A stretch of DNA of 34,002 bases from Nostoc sp. NMS4 (GCF_017115095.1 NZ_JABXKI010000282.1:1-34002); one strand, 5' to 3'; positions 16,696-25,395 are shown, counted from the first letter of the stretch. Translations and numbers: made by a program. Notes: generated by a model from the letters alone, not told the origin.

Positions 16696-18576
16696 ATGTG
16701 CGGAATTGTTGGATATATAGGCACTCAAGCGGCGACAGATATTTTACTGGCTGGACTGGAAAAACTAGAGTATAGGGGCTACGATTCGGCTGGAATCGCC
16801 ACTATTTGGGAAGGTGAGGTAAATTGTGTGCGGGCAAAGGGCAAACTCCATAACCTGCGTTCTAAACTCGAACAAATAGAAAGTCCTGCCCCAATTGGTA
16901 TTGGTCACACACGTTGGGCAACTCATGGTAAACCAGAAGAGTATAATGCCCATCCCCATTTGGATACAGCAAAACGAGTAGCTGTCGTGCAAAATGGCAT
17001 TATTGAAAACTACCGCGAGTTACGCGAAGAACTCAAAGCCAAAGGACACATATTTCTTTCTGAAACCGATACAGAAGTAATTCCCCATTTAATAGCCGAA
17101 TTTTTAAAGAATCTTCCTCCCTCATCTTCCTCATCTCCCTTTTTAGAAGCAATTCGCCAAGCTGTTAACCACCTCAAAGGGGCATTTGCGATCGCCGTTA
17201 TTTCTGCTGATTACCCCGATGAATTGATTGTTGTTCGCCAACAAGCACCTTTAGTAATTGGTTTTGGGCAAGGGGAGTTATTTTGTGCCTCTGACACGCC
17301 AGCGATCGTTGCCTACACCCGTGCGGTGCTACCTCTGGAAAATGGCGAAATTGCCCGCCTTACGCCTTTGGGGGCTGAGATTTACAATTTTGCTGGCGAC
17401 AGGCTGAAAAAACAACCCCGACTGCTCAACTTCAATCCGGCAATGGTTGAAAAGCAGGGCTTCAAACACTTCATGCTCAAAGAAATCCATGAGCAACCAG
17501 GAGTAGTAAGAGCTAGTTTAGACGCATACTTTAATCCAACGGAATCCACCGAATCACCAATCAATCTTGGTTTACCTGCGGATTTATACAAAGATTTAGA
17601 ACAAATTCAGATTGTCGCCTGTGGTACTAGTTGGCACGCAGCATTAATCGGAAAATATTTACTCGAACAACTCGCAGGAATTTCAACTCAAGTACATTAC
17701 GCTTCTGAATATCGTTATGCACCATCACCCGTAACAGCTAACACCTTGATTATTGGCGTTACCCAATCAGGTGAAACAGCCGATACCCTAGCAGCTTTGA
17801 CAATGGAAAAAGAACGTCGCCAGGGGAAAGAACTCAAATATCAAGCGCGACTACTAGGTATTACCAATCGCCCAGAAAGCAGCCTCGGTCATTTAGTGCC
17901 GCATATTATCAGTACCCTAGCGGGAATTGAAATTGGGGTAGCAGCGACGAAAACTTTTACCGCTCAATTGATGGCATTTTATGCTTTAGCATTGGATTTG
18001 GCCGCTCGTCGTCAGACAGTTTCAAAAGAAACATTAGATAAAATTATTAATGGGTTGCGGCAGATTCCTAAAGAAATTGAGGCAACTTTAGAAAGTCAGG
18101 AACGTTTAACCGAACAGCTAGCCCACGAATTCGCCGAAACCCAAGATTTCATTTTTATCGGAAGAGGAATTAACTTTCCTATAGCTTTAGAAGGGGCGTT
18201 GAAATTAAAAGAAATCAGCTATATTCACGCCGAAGGGTATCCGGCTGGAGAGATGAAACACGGCCCGATCGCTCTTTTAGATGCGAAAGTACCAGTAGTG
18301 GCGATCGCTATACCTGGTAGTGTATATGAAAAAGTTATTTCTAATGCCCAAGAAGCCAAAGCCAGAGATTCTCGCTTAATTGGCGTAACTCCCGTCAACG
18401 ATGGCGAAGCTGCGGAAATCTTTAACGATCTTCTTCCCGTCTCCCATGTTGAAGAATTACTTTCTCCAATTCTGACAGTAGTACCTTTGCAATTATTGGC
18501 TTATCATATTGCCGCCCGTCGCGGTTTGGATGTCGATCAGCCAAGAAATTTGGCCAAGTCTGTAACGGTGGAATAG
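16696..18576 (+). CDS. glmS: glutamine-fructose-6-phosphate aminotransferase (isomerizing)
   Basis: 626 aa, full length. Cys2 of MCGIVGY is the N-terminal nucleophile of the glutaminase domain (about 1-240). Two SIS sugar-phosphate isomerase domains follow (about 300-440 and 470-610), with TQSGETADT and the AEGYPAGEMKHGP loop. The conserved C-terminus PRNLAKSVTVE carries catalytic Lys621. The enzyme makes glucosamine-6-phosphate for peptidoglycan and lipopolysaccharide. A Ser/Pro-rich insert near 137-147 is unusual but within the linker of the glutaminase domain. There is no sign of the glmS ribozyme found in Firmicutes. Confidence 0.98.
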   Translation: MCGIVGYIGTQAATDILLAGLEKLEYRGYDSAGIATIWEGEVNCVRAKGKLHNLRSKLEQIESPAPIGIGHTRWATHGKPEEYNAHPHLDTAKRVAVVQNGIIENYRELREELKAKGHIFLSETDTEVIPHLIAEFLKNLPPSSSSSPFLEAIRQAVNHLKGAFAIAVISADYPDELIVVRQQAPLVIGFGQGELFCASDTPAIVAYTRAVLPLENGEIARLTPLGAEIYNFAGDRLKKQPRLLNFNPAMVEKQGFKHFMLKEIHEQPGVVRASLDAYFNPTESTESPINLGLPADLYKDLEQIQIVACGTSWHAALIGKYLLEQLAGISTQVHYASEYRYAPSPVTANTLIIGVTQSGETADTLAALTMEKERRQGKELKYQARLLGITNRPESSLGHLVPHIISTLAGIEIGVAATKTFTAQLMAFYALALDLAARRQTVSKETLDKIINGLRQIPKEIEATLESQERLTEQLAHEFAETQDFIFIGRGINFPIALEGALKLKEISYIHAEGYPAGEMKHGPIALLDAKVPVVAIAIPGSVYEKVISNAQEAKARDSRLIGVTPVNDGEAAEIFNDLLPVSHVEELLSPILTVVPLQLLAYHIAARRGLDVDQPRNLAKSVTVE

Positions 18577-18586
18577 TCTATTTATA

Positions 18587-18610
18587 GTAGTAGCGCCCAG
18601 ACGCTACTAC
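18587..18610 (+). terminator. hairpin after glmS
   Basis: GTAGTAGCG (18587-18595) and CGCTACTAC (18602-18610) form a perfect 9-bp stem with loop CCCAGA, 11 nt after the stop. There is no adjacent T-run, so termination is only possible. A second stem, TTTTTTGAG/CTCAAAAAA, lies at 18635-18658. Confidence 0.55.
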
Positions 18611-18731
18611 AAGCCAATGTGCAATTCTTCATAATTTTTTGAGGACTATCTCAAAAAAACCTTTGTTGTAGTCATTGTAAAAATGAGCTAGTCTAGCTAA
18701 TCGGGCTATATATGGCAAGAAGAGGAAGTAA

Positions 18732-19772
18732 ATGGTTAGCAGCATCTCTACAGTAGATCTGTTTTGTGGTGCTGGAGGACTAACTCATGGGTTTGAGCAA
18801 GCAGGTCTTCCAGTCAAAGCTGGATATGATATTGATCGAGCTTGTAAATTTCCATACGAGTACAATAATAAAGCAAAATTTATACTGCAAGATGTCGAAT
18901 ATCTTAGCGGTTCTGATCTGGCAAAGCATTTTTCTGGCAGCACCATTAGAGTTTTAGCAGGATGTGCCCCTTGTCAACCATTTTCAAGTTATTCAAGACG
19001 TTATAACGATAAAGAATCAAAGTGGAAGCTATGCCGTGATTTTGCTCGTCTGGTAGAAGAATGTGAACCAGAGATTATTTCAATGGAAAATGTGCTTCAG
19101 TTAAAACACCATCCAGTGTTTCATGAATTTATCGATAAATTAGAAAATTTAAACTATTTTTTGGAATCTTATGAAGTTAACTGTCTAGATTATGGAATCC
19201 CTCAATCTCGAAAGCGATTAGTTTTACTGGCTTCAAAATTTGGCAAAGTTAACTTAATTCCACCAACACATGATGCAGAAAGATACGAAACAGTAAGAAA
19301 AGCTATTGAACATCTTGAACCACTTTCTGCGGGTCAAAAGTCTAAGATAGACCGACTCCATCTATGCAGTAAGCTATCTAATCTGAATCTTCGTCGTATT
19401 CGTGCTTCAAAACCCGGAGGAACTTGGCGAGATTGGCCTAGAGAATTAATTGCAGAATGCCACACAAAAAACAGTGGTAAAACTTATCCTGCGGTCTATG
19501 GTCGGATGGAATGGGATCGACCTAGCCCGACTATCACTACACAGTGTTTTGGATTTGGTAACGGTCGTTTTGGACATCCTGAACAAGATAGGGCTATATC
19601 TCTTAGGGAAGCAGCATTACTACAAAGTTTCCCAGCAAATTACGAATTTTTCGCCCCCAATGAGGCTTTAGGATTAAGTCATATAAGGCGATTGATTGGA
19701 AATGCTGTTCCAGTTAAACTAGGCGAGGTTATCGCTCAAAGCATACTAAATCACCTTGAAGTTGTCCGTTAA
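18732..19772 (+). CDS. DNA (cytosine-5) methyltransferase
   Basis: 346 aa with all key m5C methyltransferase motifs: I FCGAGG (11-16), IV GCAPCQPFS with catalytic Cys81, VI ENV (119-121), VIII QSRKR (158-162), a short target-recognition region (about 190-285), IX with LLQSFP, and X GNAVP (323-327). It should methylate cytosine in a DNA recognition site that cannot be read from sequence. The start has a good AGGAAG. The gene is convergent with a HEPN gene, and the two stop codons share the TTAA at 19769-19772. This layout suggests the modification arm of a restriction-like module. Confidence 0.96.
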   Translation: MVSSISTVDLFCGAGGLTHGFEQAGLPVKAGYDIDRACKFPYEYNNKAKFILQDVEYLSGSDLAKHFSGSTIRVLAGCAPCQPFSSYSRRYNDKESKWKLCRDFARLVEECEPEIISMENVLQLKHHPVFHEFIDKLENLNYFLESYEVNCLDYGIPQSRKRLVLLASKFGKVNLIPPTHDAERYETVRKAIEHLEPLSAGQKSKIDRLHLCSKLSNLNLRRIRASKPGGTWRDWPRELIAECHTKNSGKTYPAVYGRMEWDRPSPTITTQCFGFGNGRFGHPEQDRAISLREAALLQSFPANYEFFAPNEALGLSHIRRLIGNAVPVKLGEVIAQSILNHLEVVR

Positions 19773-20467
19773 GGATTTCCTCTAATAGATAAATCCAAAT
19801 AGTCCTTATTAACTAAATACTGTTCAATATTTTGTAGAATTTGTCTCAAATATCTAATCACTTTACTCTTAATCTCTAGAAGCTCATCAGCAGTTTTGTC
19901 TCGTCCTACCTCTGCAAAAGATTTAAAGCCATGTGCCAAAAGATTTCTGTTTGTTTTAATAGTTACTAAATCACTTCCATGTGCTGTTTTAGCATAGTCA
20001 GTTGTATGTGAAAATCCATACTCATCCGCCGTAATTCTGATTCGGTTTCCATCAATATTGCCTGAAAATAGATTTTCTTTATCAAATCCAGCAGTAATAA
20101 TATCAATAGAGATAGCTGTGATGCTCGAAAATATTTTATCAGGATTTCGTTTTTTGAGGTTTTGAATGACTATTTTCTTAAGTTCAGGTCTAATTTGATC
20201 GTAGGAAACCCCTTTACTGCTAAGTTCACCAAATATTGTTTCGATAGCATTTCGCATTGTTGCTTCCACAAGATTATAGAGCAATAAAAACCCGCTTGCT
20301 TTCAAAGTTTTTATTAACTCAGAATCAATCTTTCTAATTTTTGGGTTTCCTTCTTTACCTTGCATACTTAATTTAGTAGTGCCATCTTCTAAGGTCTTCA
20401 AAAAAATAAAATATTTGCTTACTTCTTTAGAGCGTTCATTGAAATCCTGAAATAACGCACTGGTCAT
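19769..20467 (-). CDS. HEPN-domain nuclease, MAE_28990/MAE_18760-like
   Basis: 232 aa, all-helical in appearance. The HEPN active-site motif RxxxxH is present as Arg174-NLLA-His179 in RNLLAHG, and an earlier helix carries LLYNLVEATMRNAIE (about 62-76). This combination fits the MAE_28990/MAE_18760-like HEPN proteins of cyanobacteria and other bacteria. HEPN proteins with an intact RxxxxH are usually metal-independent RNases and act as toxins or defence effectors. The ATG overlaps the stop of the DUF262 gene (ATGA), so the two are co-translated. Family assignment is from memory of the motif pattern. Confidence 0.82.
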   Translation of the reverse strand: MTSALFQDFNERSKEVSKYFIFLKTLEDGTTKLSMQGKEGNPKIRKIDSELIKTLKASGFLLLYNLVEATMRNAIETIFGELSSKGVSYDQIRPELKKIVIQNLKKRNPDKIFSSITAISIDIITAGFDKENLFSGNIDGNRIRITADEYGFSHTTDYAKTAHGSDLVTIKTNRNLLAHGFKSFAEVGRDKTADELLEIKSKVIRYLRQILQNIEQYLVNKDYLDLSIRGNP

Positions 20468-21555
20468 AATTTACCGAGAAGTTGATCGCGCACATACTCA
20501 ATACGCTTAATTACTTTAGGTCTGGAATTACTTGCATCTGACGTGGTGTAATCCTTAAATTCTGGTGAGTCAAGCCAGTGCATTGATTGAGGTTTAAGAT
20601 TGCTTTTTTCTCTCAGCGCAAGTGCAACACCTACAGAAATTGCCTCAAATCTAATTCTTGGTGTTCTTACATGTCCTTCTTTTTTGCTAAATCCATTTGG
20701 AAAATATTCTTCAACAAAATCTAACATTGCGTGGAATTCATTTCGCATAGCTTCTCTGTCTATTCCACTATGGTTATGTTTTTCTAGATATTCATCGAGA
20801 AAAATATTAACACGTCTGTCGAAATTCTTGTAGTTATTTAGATATGCGAAAAAGCGTAATACAAATTCCTCTGGTTCACGTTTACTAACAAGTACTTCTG
20901 AGAATGAACATAGTTGGCGAAATTTAGGATTTTTAGCAAGTTCTTCAAGAAGATTAACAAATGGGCCTGGAGATATGCCTCTACGCTTCTCCATATAATT
21001 TAGTTCTACACTACCTGTATTGATGCGTTCAAACATATCTATTCTTGTTTGTTCATCAGATTTATCCGTTAGTACAATCATGCGAATAGTAGCCCGATTG
21101 AAGCGTCTTCTTCGTGCCAGTGGTAAATCTTTAAATTTAAAGCCGTTAAGTTTTTGTAGTTTGTCTAGCCCACAAAGCCTTAACTCATTATTTATGAATC
21201 TGTCTAGTGTACGGATACGTTGAGTACCATCAACAATTTCTAACCGAGATTCATCATCTTTTGGTCGTAAATCAGCAACCAAAATATATGGAATTGGTAA
21301 TCCTAGCATAATAGATTCAATAAACTTTGACTGCTGAGATTCTTCCCAAATCATTTCCCGTTGATAGTCTGGTATATACAATTCATTAATGTCTTCATCC
21401 AGCCCATCTCTATATTTTTGGACAAGCACTTCTACTGGATACTCTTTTGTATCATAATCAACTATTTTTTGTTTTTCACGAATTTCTGCTTCTGCTGCTT
21501 CTCTTTGATCATCTGTAATTTCTGGTTCTGTTGGTATGTTTGGGGCTTTTGCCAT
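20464..21555 (-). CDS. DUF262 protein (GmrS/ParB-like NTPase domain)
   Basis: 363 aa from the ATG at 21555, chosen because GGAG stands about 8 nt upstream; the frame opens further to a TTG at 21609. DUF262 signatures are PDYQR (62-66), DGTQR (109-113, usually DGQQR) and FERINTG (175-181). DUF262 is the nucleotide-binding part of GmrSD type IV restriction enzymes and related systems. The DUF1524 HNH nuclease often fused to it is absent, and the protein ends shortly after the helical region. The overlapping HEPN gene probably supplies the effector, with the facing methyltransferase for protection. Confidence 0.88.
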   Translation of the reverse strand: MAKAPNIPTEPEITDDQREAAEAEIREKQKIVDYDTKEYPVEVLVQKYRDGLDEDINELYIPDYQREMIWEESQQSKFIESIMLGLPIPYILVADLRPKDDESRLEIVDGTQRIRTLDRFINNELRLCGLDKLQKLNGFKFKDLPLARRRRFNRATIRMIVLTDKSDEQTRIDMFERINTGSVELNYMEKRRGISPGPFVNLLEELAKNPKFRQLCSFSEVLVSKREPEEFVLRFFAYLNNYKNFDRRVNIFLDEYLEKHNHSGIDREAMRNEFHAMLDFVEEYFPNGFSKKEGHVRTPRIRFEAISVGVALALREKSNLKPQSMHWLDSPEFKDYTTSDASNSRPKVIKRIEYVRDQLLGKL

Positions 21556-21698
21556 CTTGCTCTCCAATTTGGATAGAGTAGATTTATCAGAGTAGGAAAC
21601 CCTTAACAATTCATTCTATCACCTGTACATTCACTCACCTACTCGCAAGAACACTGGAGCGATCGCTACTCAGATATACAAAACAAATACCCAAGTGA

Positions 21699-21882
21699 CG
21701 TAAAATTAAACTCCATTTACTTCACGGCTTCACGGCTTTCAAAAAAAAGTCCAAAGCTACCTAAAAAAGAGTTGGACTTGGCTAAACAACGGATGAAAGA
21801 ATTTGTGAATCAAGAGAAAAATCAGCAGGAGAAAGCTTCTTCTCCAGAAGGTAATAAGTCCAAGAAGGGTAAAAAACGATGA
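21699..21882 (+). pseudogene. 3' remnant of a HigB/Gp49-like toxin gene
   Basis: Reading frames here encode LHLLHGF (21711-21731) and, shifted by one, KKSPKLPKKELDLAKQRMKE (21742-21801) followed by a charged tail ending in TGA at 21880-21882. Together these match the C-terminus of HigB/Gp49-type toxins. Between the two pieces is an 8-bp tandem duplication (CACGGCTT twice, 21723-21738) and an A8 tract, which explains the frame change. The toxin's N-terminal part is missing. The stop overlaps the ATG of the HigA-like antitoxin, as in an intact toxin-antitoxin operon. Confidence 0.6.
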
Positions 21883-22226
21883 CTTCTAACACAATTTCTT
21901 GGGATTCTATCCGTGATGAGGTTTTAGCAGATCCAGAGGTAAAGGCTGAATACGATGCCTTGGAATCTGAATTCCAGTGTGCAAAACAAGTTATTGCTTT
22001 AAGGAAGGCTAGCGGCTTAAATCAACGGGATTTTGCTAAGTTGGTTGGCATTAAACAGCCACAGCTAGCTCGGATTGAATCTGGGAAACAGGTTCCTAAA
22101 ATTGAAACTCTAGCAAAACTTGCTAGGAGTGCAGGTTACGATGTCGAGATTCGCTTTGTAGCACCCAAAGGAAAGCGATCGCACAAAGTCGAGCCTCTGA
22201 GGATTTCTGCTAAAGAGTTAGTTTAG
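21879..22226 (+). CDS. XRE-family antitoxin, HigA-like
   Basis: 115 aa. The helix-turn-helix at about 47-72 (LNQRDFAKLVGIKQPQLARI) is typical of antitoxins that follow a HigB/Gp49-like toxin. The C-terminal strand region (AGYDVEIRFVAPKG) also fits this group. It would bind the toxin and its own promoter. Its ATG overlaps the stop of the toxin remnant upstream, so the antitoxin survives without an active partner. It carries a HIP1 site at about 22179. Confidence 0.88.
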   Translation: MTSNTISWDSIRDEVLADPEVKAEYDALESEFQCAKQVIALRKASGLNQRDFAKLVGIKQPQLARIESGKQVPKIETLAKLARSAGYDVEIRFVAPKGKRSHKVEPLRISAKELV

Positions 22227-22354
22227 TCCTGTGATTGCTCTCACCAAAAGCATCCCTTTTTACTTGGATAACTAGCTATCCAATAAAGCAGGTGACTCAA
22301 GAGCCATTACTCTTACAAAATTGCGATCGCAGATCAATTCTCTAAAATCTCCAA

Positions 22355-24042
22355 TTATTGCGGTGCTGTCCCCATCTGCCACAATTCTTGTAAATTGTAA
22401 TTTACACTCGTGACTGCGAAATCTGGCTCTTTATGAAACGGTTGCTGCACATAGCGAATTGAACAATTACTATCAATTACATCTGCCGGAGGCACTTTTA
22501 CCAGTGCAAAAATAAAGTTCTCAGGCTTATTTAAGGCAGTGATAATTTCATTCTTGGTTACTGTCACTGTCTGGCCAGATGCAATTCTTCCCTTGACTTC
22601 AATAAACCGCAACTGCCCTGTTTTCGGGATGCGTGACTCAATATCATAGCCGCACTTCTGGGTACTCACATCAGTTGGTTCGTATCCTAAATTGCGTTCT
22701 ACTTCCATCACAGCCTTCATTGCTGCCTGTTCTACCCGTTCCGTCTCCCTGGCAAACATCGCTGTTGTTGCCTGTTGTTTGCCTTGCATTCGTTGCAGCA
22801 AGCCTACTGAAACTACCAACGCACCCCCAACCACCACAGGCGGTAATGGCGATAATCTACGTTCTTGCTCTAATTCCTCCAAGCGTTGCATTAACCGTGC
22901 TTGTAAATCATCCGCTCGCTGACGTGCTTTACCTGAGTTAATTTTGGCATTAGGCTTGCCAGCTTCCTCTTGCATTTTCAGTTCTTCTGCCCGATGATCC
23001 CAGTAATTAATCTCCTTGGTTAATCTATCTTTTACTGCTGTCATGGTCTTAGCAATCAGTTCCTCTTTGCGCTGCTTGAGTTCTTGAAGATGTTGGGGAA
23101 CAAGGTGAGCGATCGCATAACTCTTGGCTTTTGCTTCTAAATCTTCTCGCAACCAAGATTCTTCTAAAACTTTTTCTACAACACCCTTTTCCTCGTCTGT
23201 TAGCGGACGGTAATTGAGGTAAGGTGCGTAACCTGCATTGTAGGTACTGCCTTCTGGGTTGATTTCCACATATTGCATCCGCCGCGATACTAAACGCCTA
23301 GAGCCATTTAGATTTGTCCGCGCGTCTTGTATAGAATGTTCTAAATAAACTAAGGCGCGGGTTCCCTCGCTGGAATCATTTTCATCAGTTTTGCTTGTAA
23401 ATCTTGATTACGGCTGAGTTTGTCCAGTCGCACAATCACCAACGGCATTTCAGCAAAAGCATTTCCAGTAACTGCTGATTCAATGCGATCGTTAGTGAGA
23501 ATTTCAAAGCGTAAATGAAACTTTTGCGACAATTCATCTTGCCACTGTGGGGCTAAACTACCGGGACAAATCACAAGGCAACGATGCAAATCACCTCGGA
23601 TCAGTAATTCCCGCATCAGCAAACCCGCCATAATAGTTTTACCTGCAACTGGATCATCTGCTAAGAGAAAACGCAGAGGTTGTCGAGTCAACATTTCCCC
23701 ATAAACGGCGGTTATTTGATGGGGTAAAGGTTCGACTAGAGAGGTGTGAACGGCTAGCAAGGGGTCGAACAGATAAGCTAGACGGATGCGGTGCGCTTCT
23801 GATGCGAGACGAAAATTAGCCCCATCAGCAGTGAAACTCCAAGCACCACCAGAGGTAATTATTTCTAGGGTAGGTTCTCTGTCTCGAAAGACTAACTCAT
23901 TCCCTAGCGTGCCGCTAGCATCTTTGTATGTTAATTCCACAACATCAGAGCCATGCCACTGAGCATCAACGATGGCGACAATACTGTTTGGCAGGATACC
24001 TTGTACTTGCGTGCCTTTTGTCAAATCCTCAAGTCTAAGCAT
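22355..24042 (-). pseudogene. SNF2-type helicase with DUF3883, internal deletion and frameshift
   Basis: Two parts of one large gene remain. The 5' part (24042 to about 23390) gives the usual start MLRLEDLTKGTQV, a P-loop region read as DDPVAGKTIMAG (normally a Gly at the Val) and QWQDELSQKF. It then runs off frame and stops at 23350. The 3' part begins with EGTRALVYLEHSIQDAR (about 23370) in another frame and runs to 22355. It ends in a DUF3883 domain with FIEVKGR and TVTKNEI. All motor motifs between motif Ia and the C-terminal arm are missing. Intact relatives are DNA-defence-associated helicases of roughly twice this length. Confidence 0.82.
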
Positions 24043-24135
24043 ATTGCGGTGTCTTCCCTTTTGGCAGATGTCAGTAGCAATGTAGACACTAATGTTTTGT
24101 GGTAGAACATTGCTCCTTATGACCATAAGAGACAC

Positions 24136-24383
24136 TAGGCTGGTTAGTAGTTAGTATATTTACTGCTTTTGGCTGTGGTAGCTTGATGTTGCTTAGAAAA
24201 TGGCGTTGCTTAGTTGAGAGCTGATTTAAGCGATCGCTCCATGCTAGTGGCTACAGGTAAAGTGAAATAGAGTGCGATCGCATCCATCGCAAACTCAACC
24301 TATTAATTCAGTTTTGCACTTGGGATGCAATCGCCACTAAATCTTAGAGCAAATATTCCCAAATTCTTACAGGGAAGTCGTTT
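24136..24383. other. non-coding, no gene seen
   Basis: The stretch between the helicase remnant and the fitAB-like locus shows two HIP1 sites close together (about 24229 and 24276) and no ORF with protein character. Confidence 0.5.
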
Positions 24384-24525
24384 GCAAAATTGTACAACTT
24401 TTTTATTTGTTTTGGGATGGTAGCATGATGAAATTGTAGAACTTTATTTTTTCAAAACTTCTCAGTACCTAACGATATAATAGTGTTTGTAGCCGCGCAA
24501 ATTTTACAACTTTTTTAGTTGTTTA
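24384..24525. repeat. three imperfect direct repeats upstream of fitA-like gene
   Basis: GCAAAATTGTACAACTTTTT at 24384 continues into TTATTTGTTT. It recurs with few changes at 24497-24525 and, weaker, at 24430-24452. It is AT-rich, so low complexity adds to the similarity. Confidence 0.45.
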
Positions 24526-24564
24526 CAATAATACTCGGTTTTTATTCTTCTTATTTGTTAAACA

Positions 24565-24590
24565 ATTATAGCACGTACACTCGCTATAAT
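24565..24590 (+). promoter_or_regulatory. operator-like inverted repeat over a -10 box
   Basis: ATTATAGC (24565-24572) and GCTATAAT (24583-24590) are perfect inverted repeats with a 10-bp spacer. The right arm contains TATAAT. It lies 31 bp before the antitoxin ATG, which fits autoregulation by a ribbon-helix-helix FitA-type dimer pair. Confidence 0.55.
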
Positions 24591-24621
24591 AAACTTGACA
24601 TAAAAACGCTATCGATTGATT

Positions 24622-24870
24622 ATGAATAACATTACTATATCTAATCTTGATGATGATATTAAATCTCTTTTAAAAAAACGAGCCGAAAAACATGGTCGTT
24701 CCCTCGAAGAAGAAGCCAAAGAAATTCTTCGTATGGCTCTAATAGAAAATCACGAACAGCCCTTAAACTTAGCTAATATGATTGAGCAGCGTTTTGCAAA
24801 TTTGGGAGACTTTGAATTACCAGAAATTCCTAGAGAACCTATTCGCATCGTATCAACGTTTGAAGAATGA
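24622..24870 (+). CDS. FitA-like ribbon-helix-helix antitoxin
   Basis: 82 aa from the ATG at 24622; a TTG at 24616 is possible. The N-terminus NNITISNLDDDIKSLLKKRA with GRSLEEEAKEIL is the ribbon-helix-helix DNA-binding domain of FitA/VapB-type antitoxins. The rest (about 45-82) would wrap around the PIN toxin. It overlaps the toxin ATG by 4 bp (24867-24870) and has an inverted repeat over its promoter, the usual set-up for an autoregulated toxin-antitoxin operon. The antitoxin looks intact. Confidence 0.88.
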   Translation: MNNITISNLDDDIKSLLKKRAEKHGRSLEEEAKEILRMALIENHEQPLNLANMIEQRFANLGDFELPEIPREPIRIVSTFEE

Positions 24871-25142
24871 TTATTCTTGATACAAATGTGTTGTCAGAAT
24901 TAATGAAGCCTAAAAAGTCTGAACTGGTTCGTAGTTGGGCTGCTCAACAATCGTTAATGAGTCTGTTTACCACAACAATTACTCAAGCAGAAATTCTGTA
25001 TGGTATCGCCTTACTCCCTATGGGAAAACGGCGAGAAGAACTTAGTCAAGCAGCACAACTGATGTTCTCAGAAGATTTCGCTGGGCGTGTTCTTCCTTAT
25101 GTGGTGTACCTTTTGCTGCCATCTGGATTATTTCACCCTTAA
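24867..25142 (+). pseudogene. truncated FitB/VapC-type PIN toxin
   Basis: The first 77 codons match a FitB-like PIN domain: MIILDTNVLSELM with Asp5, then TTTITQAEILYGIALLPMGK with Glu42, then DFAGRVLP. After Pro77 (about 25097) the frame continues for 14 unrelated residues and stops. Intact family members are about 140 aa, and the last two acidic residues of the active site are in the missing part, so it should be inactive as an RNase. The foreign tail is the antisense of a Uma2 gene. Confidence 0.85.
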
Positions 25143-25236
25143 TTAGCTCAACTCGGTCATTTTCCTTAAAGAAGCCGAGTTCAGCTAGACGGTGATATTC
25201 AGCTACAGTAAAGCGTTTAGCAGTGGTAAGGCTCAT
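25042..25236 (-). pseudogene. truncated Uma2 gene
   Basis: The first 46 codons (SLTTAKRFTVAEYHRLAELG to MAAKGTPH) are a clean Uma2 (DUF820) N-terminus. From about 25098 leftwards the frame reads antisense PIN-toxin sequence and ends at 25042. The nuclease core, which normally follows to about 190 aa, is lost. The breakpoint coincides with that of the PIN gene. Confidence 0.82.
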
Positions 25237-25290
25237 AACAACTACGAGAATGCAGAGTTACTTTTATCTTAATATGGTCGTAACTAATTA

Positions 25291-25326
25291 AACGAAGTCG
25301 GAAGTCGGAAGTCGGAAGTCGGAAGT
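25291..25326. repeat. STRR of GAAGTCG heptamers
   Basis: Four to five GAAGTCG/GGAAGTC heptamers in tandem upstream of the cut Uma2 gene. Confidence 0.88.
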
Positions 25327-25337
25327 AAGTTTTGTGA

Positions 25338-25395
25338 CGGGGATTTAGACCCCGACCCAAAACGTTCTGCTTAAGAAGCAGGGGACTTAAACCCC
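25338..25395. repeat. three-hairpin palindromic repeat
   Basis: Three stems in a row: CGGGG/CCCCG (25338-25354), CTGCTT/AAGCAG (25367-25381) and GGGG/CCCC (25381-25395). The unit lies at the 3' end of the nuclease gene and may terminate it, but it looks like a dispersed cyanobacterial repeat. Confidence 0.7.

Noticed and set aside
24384..24525. Possible CRISPR array
   Set aside because: Only three imperfect AT-rich copies with uneven spacing and no cas genes nearby.
25291..25326. Possible CRISPR or phase-variable repeat
   Set aside because: Contiguous heptamers without spacers; it fits the known STRR class.
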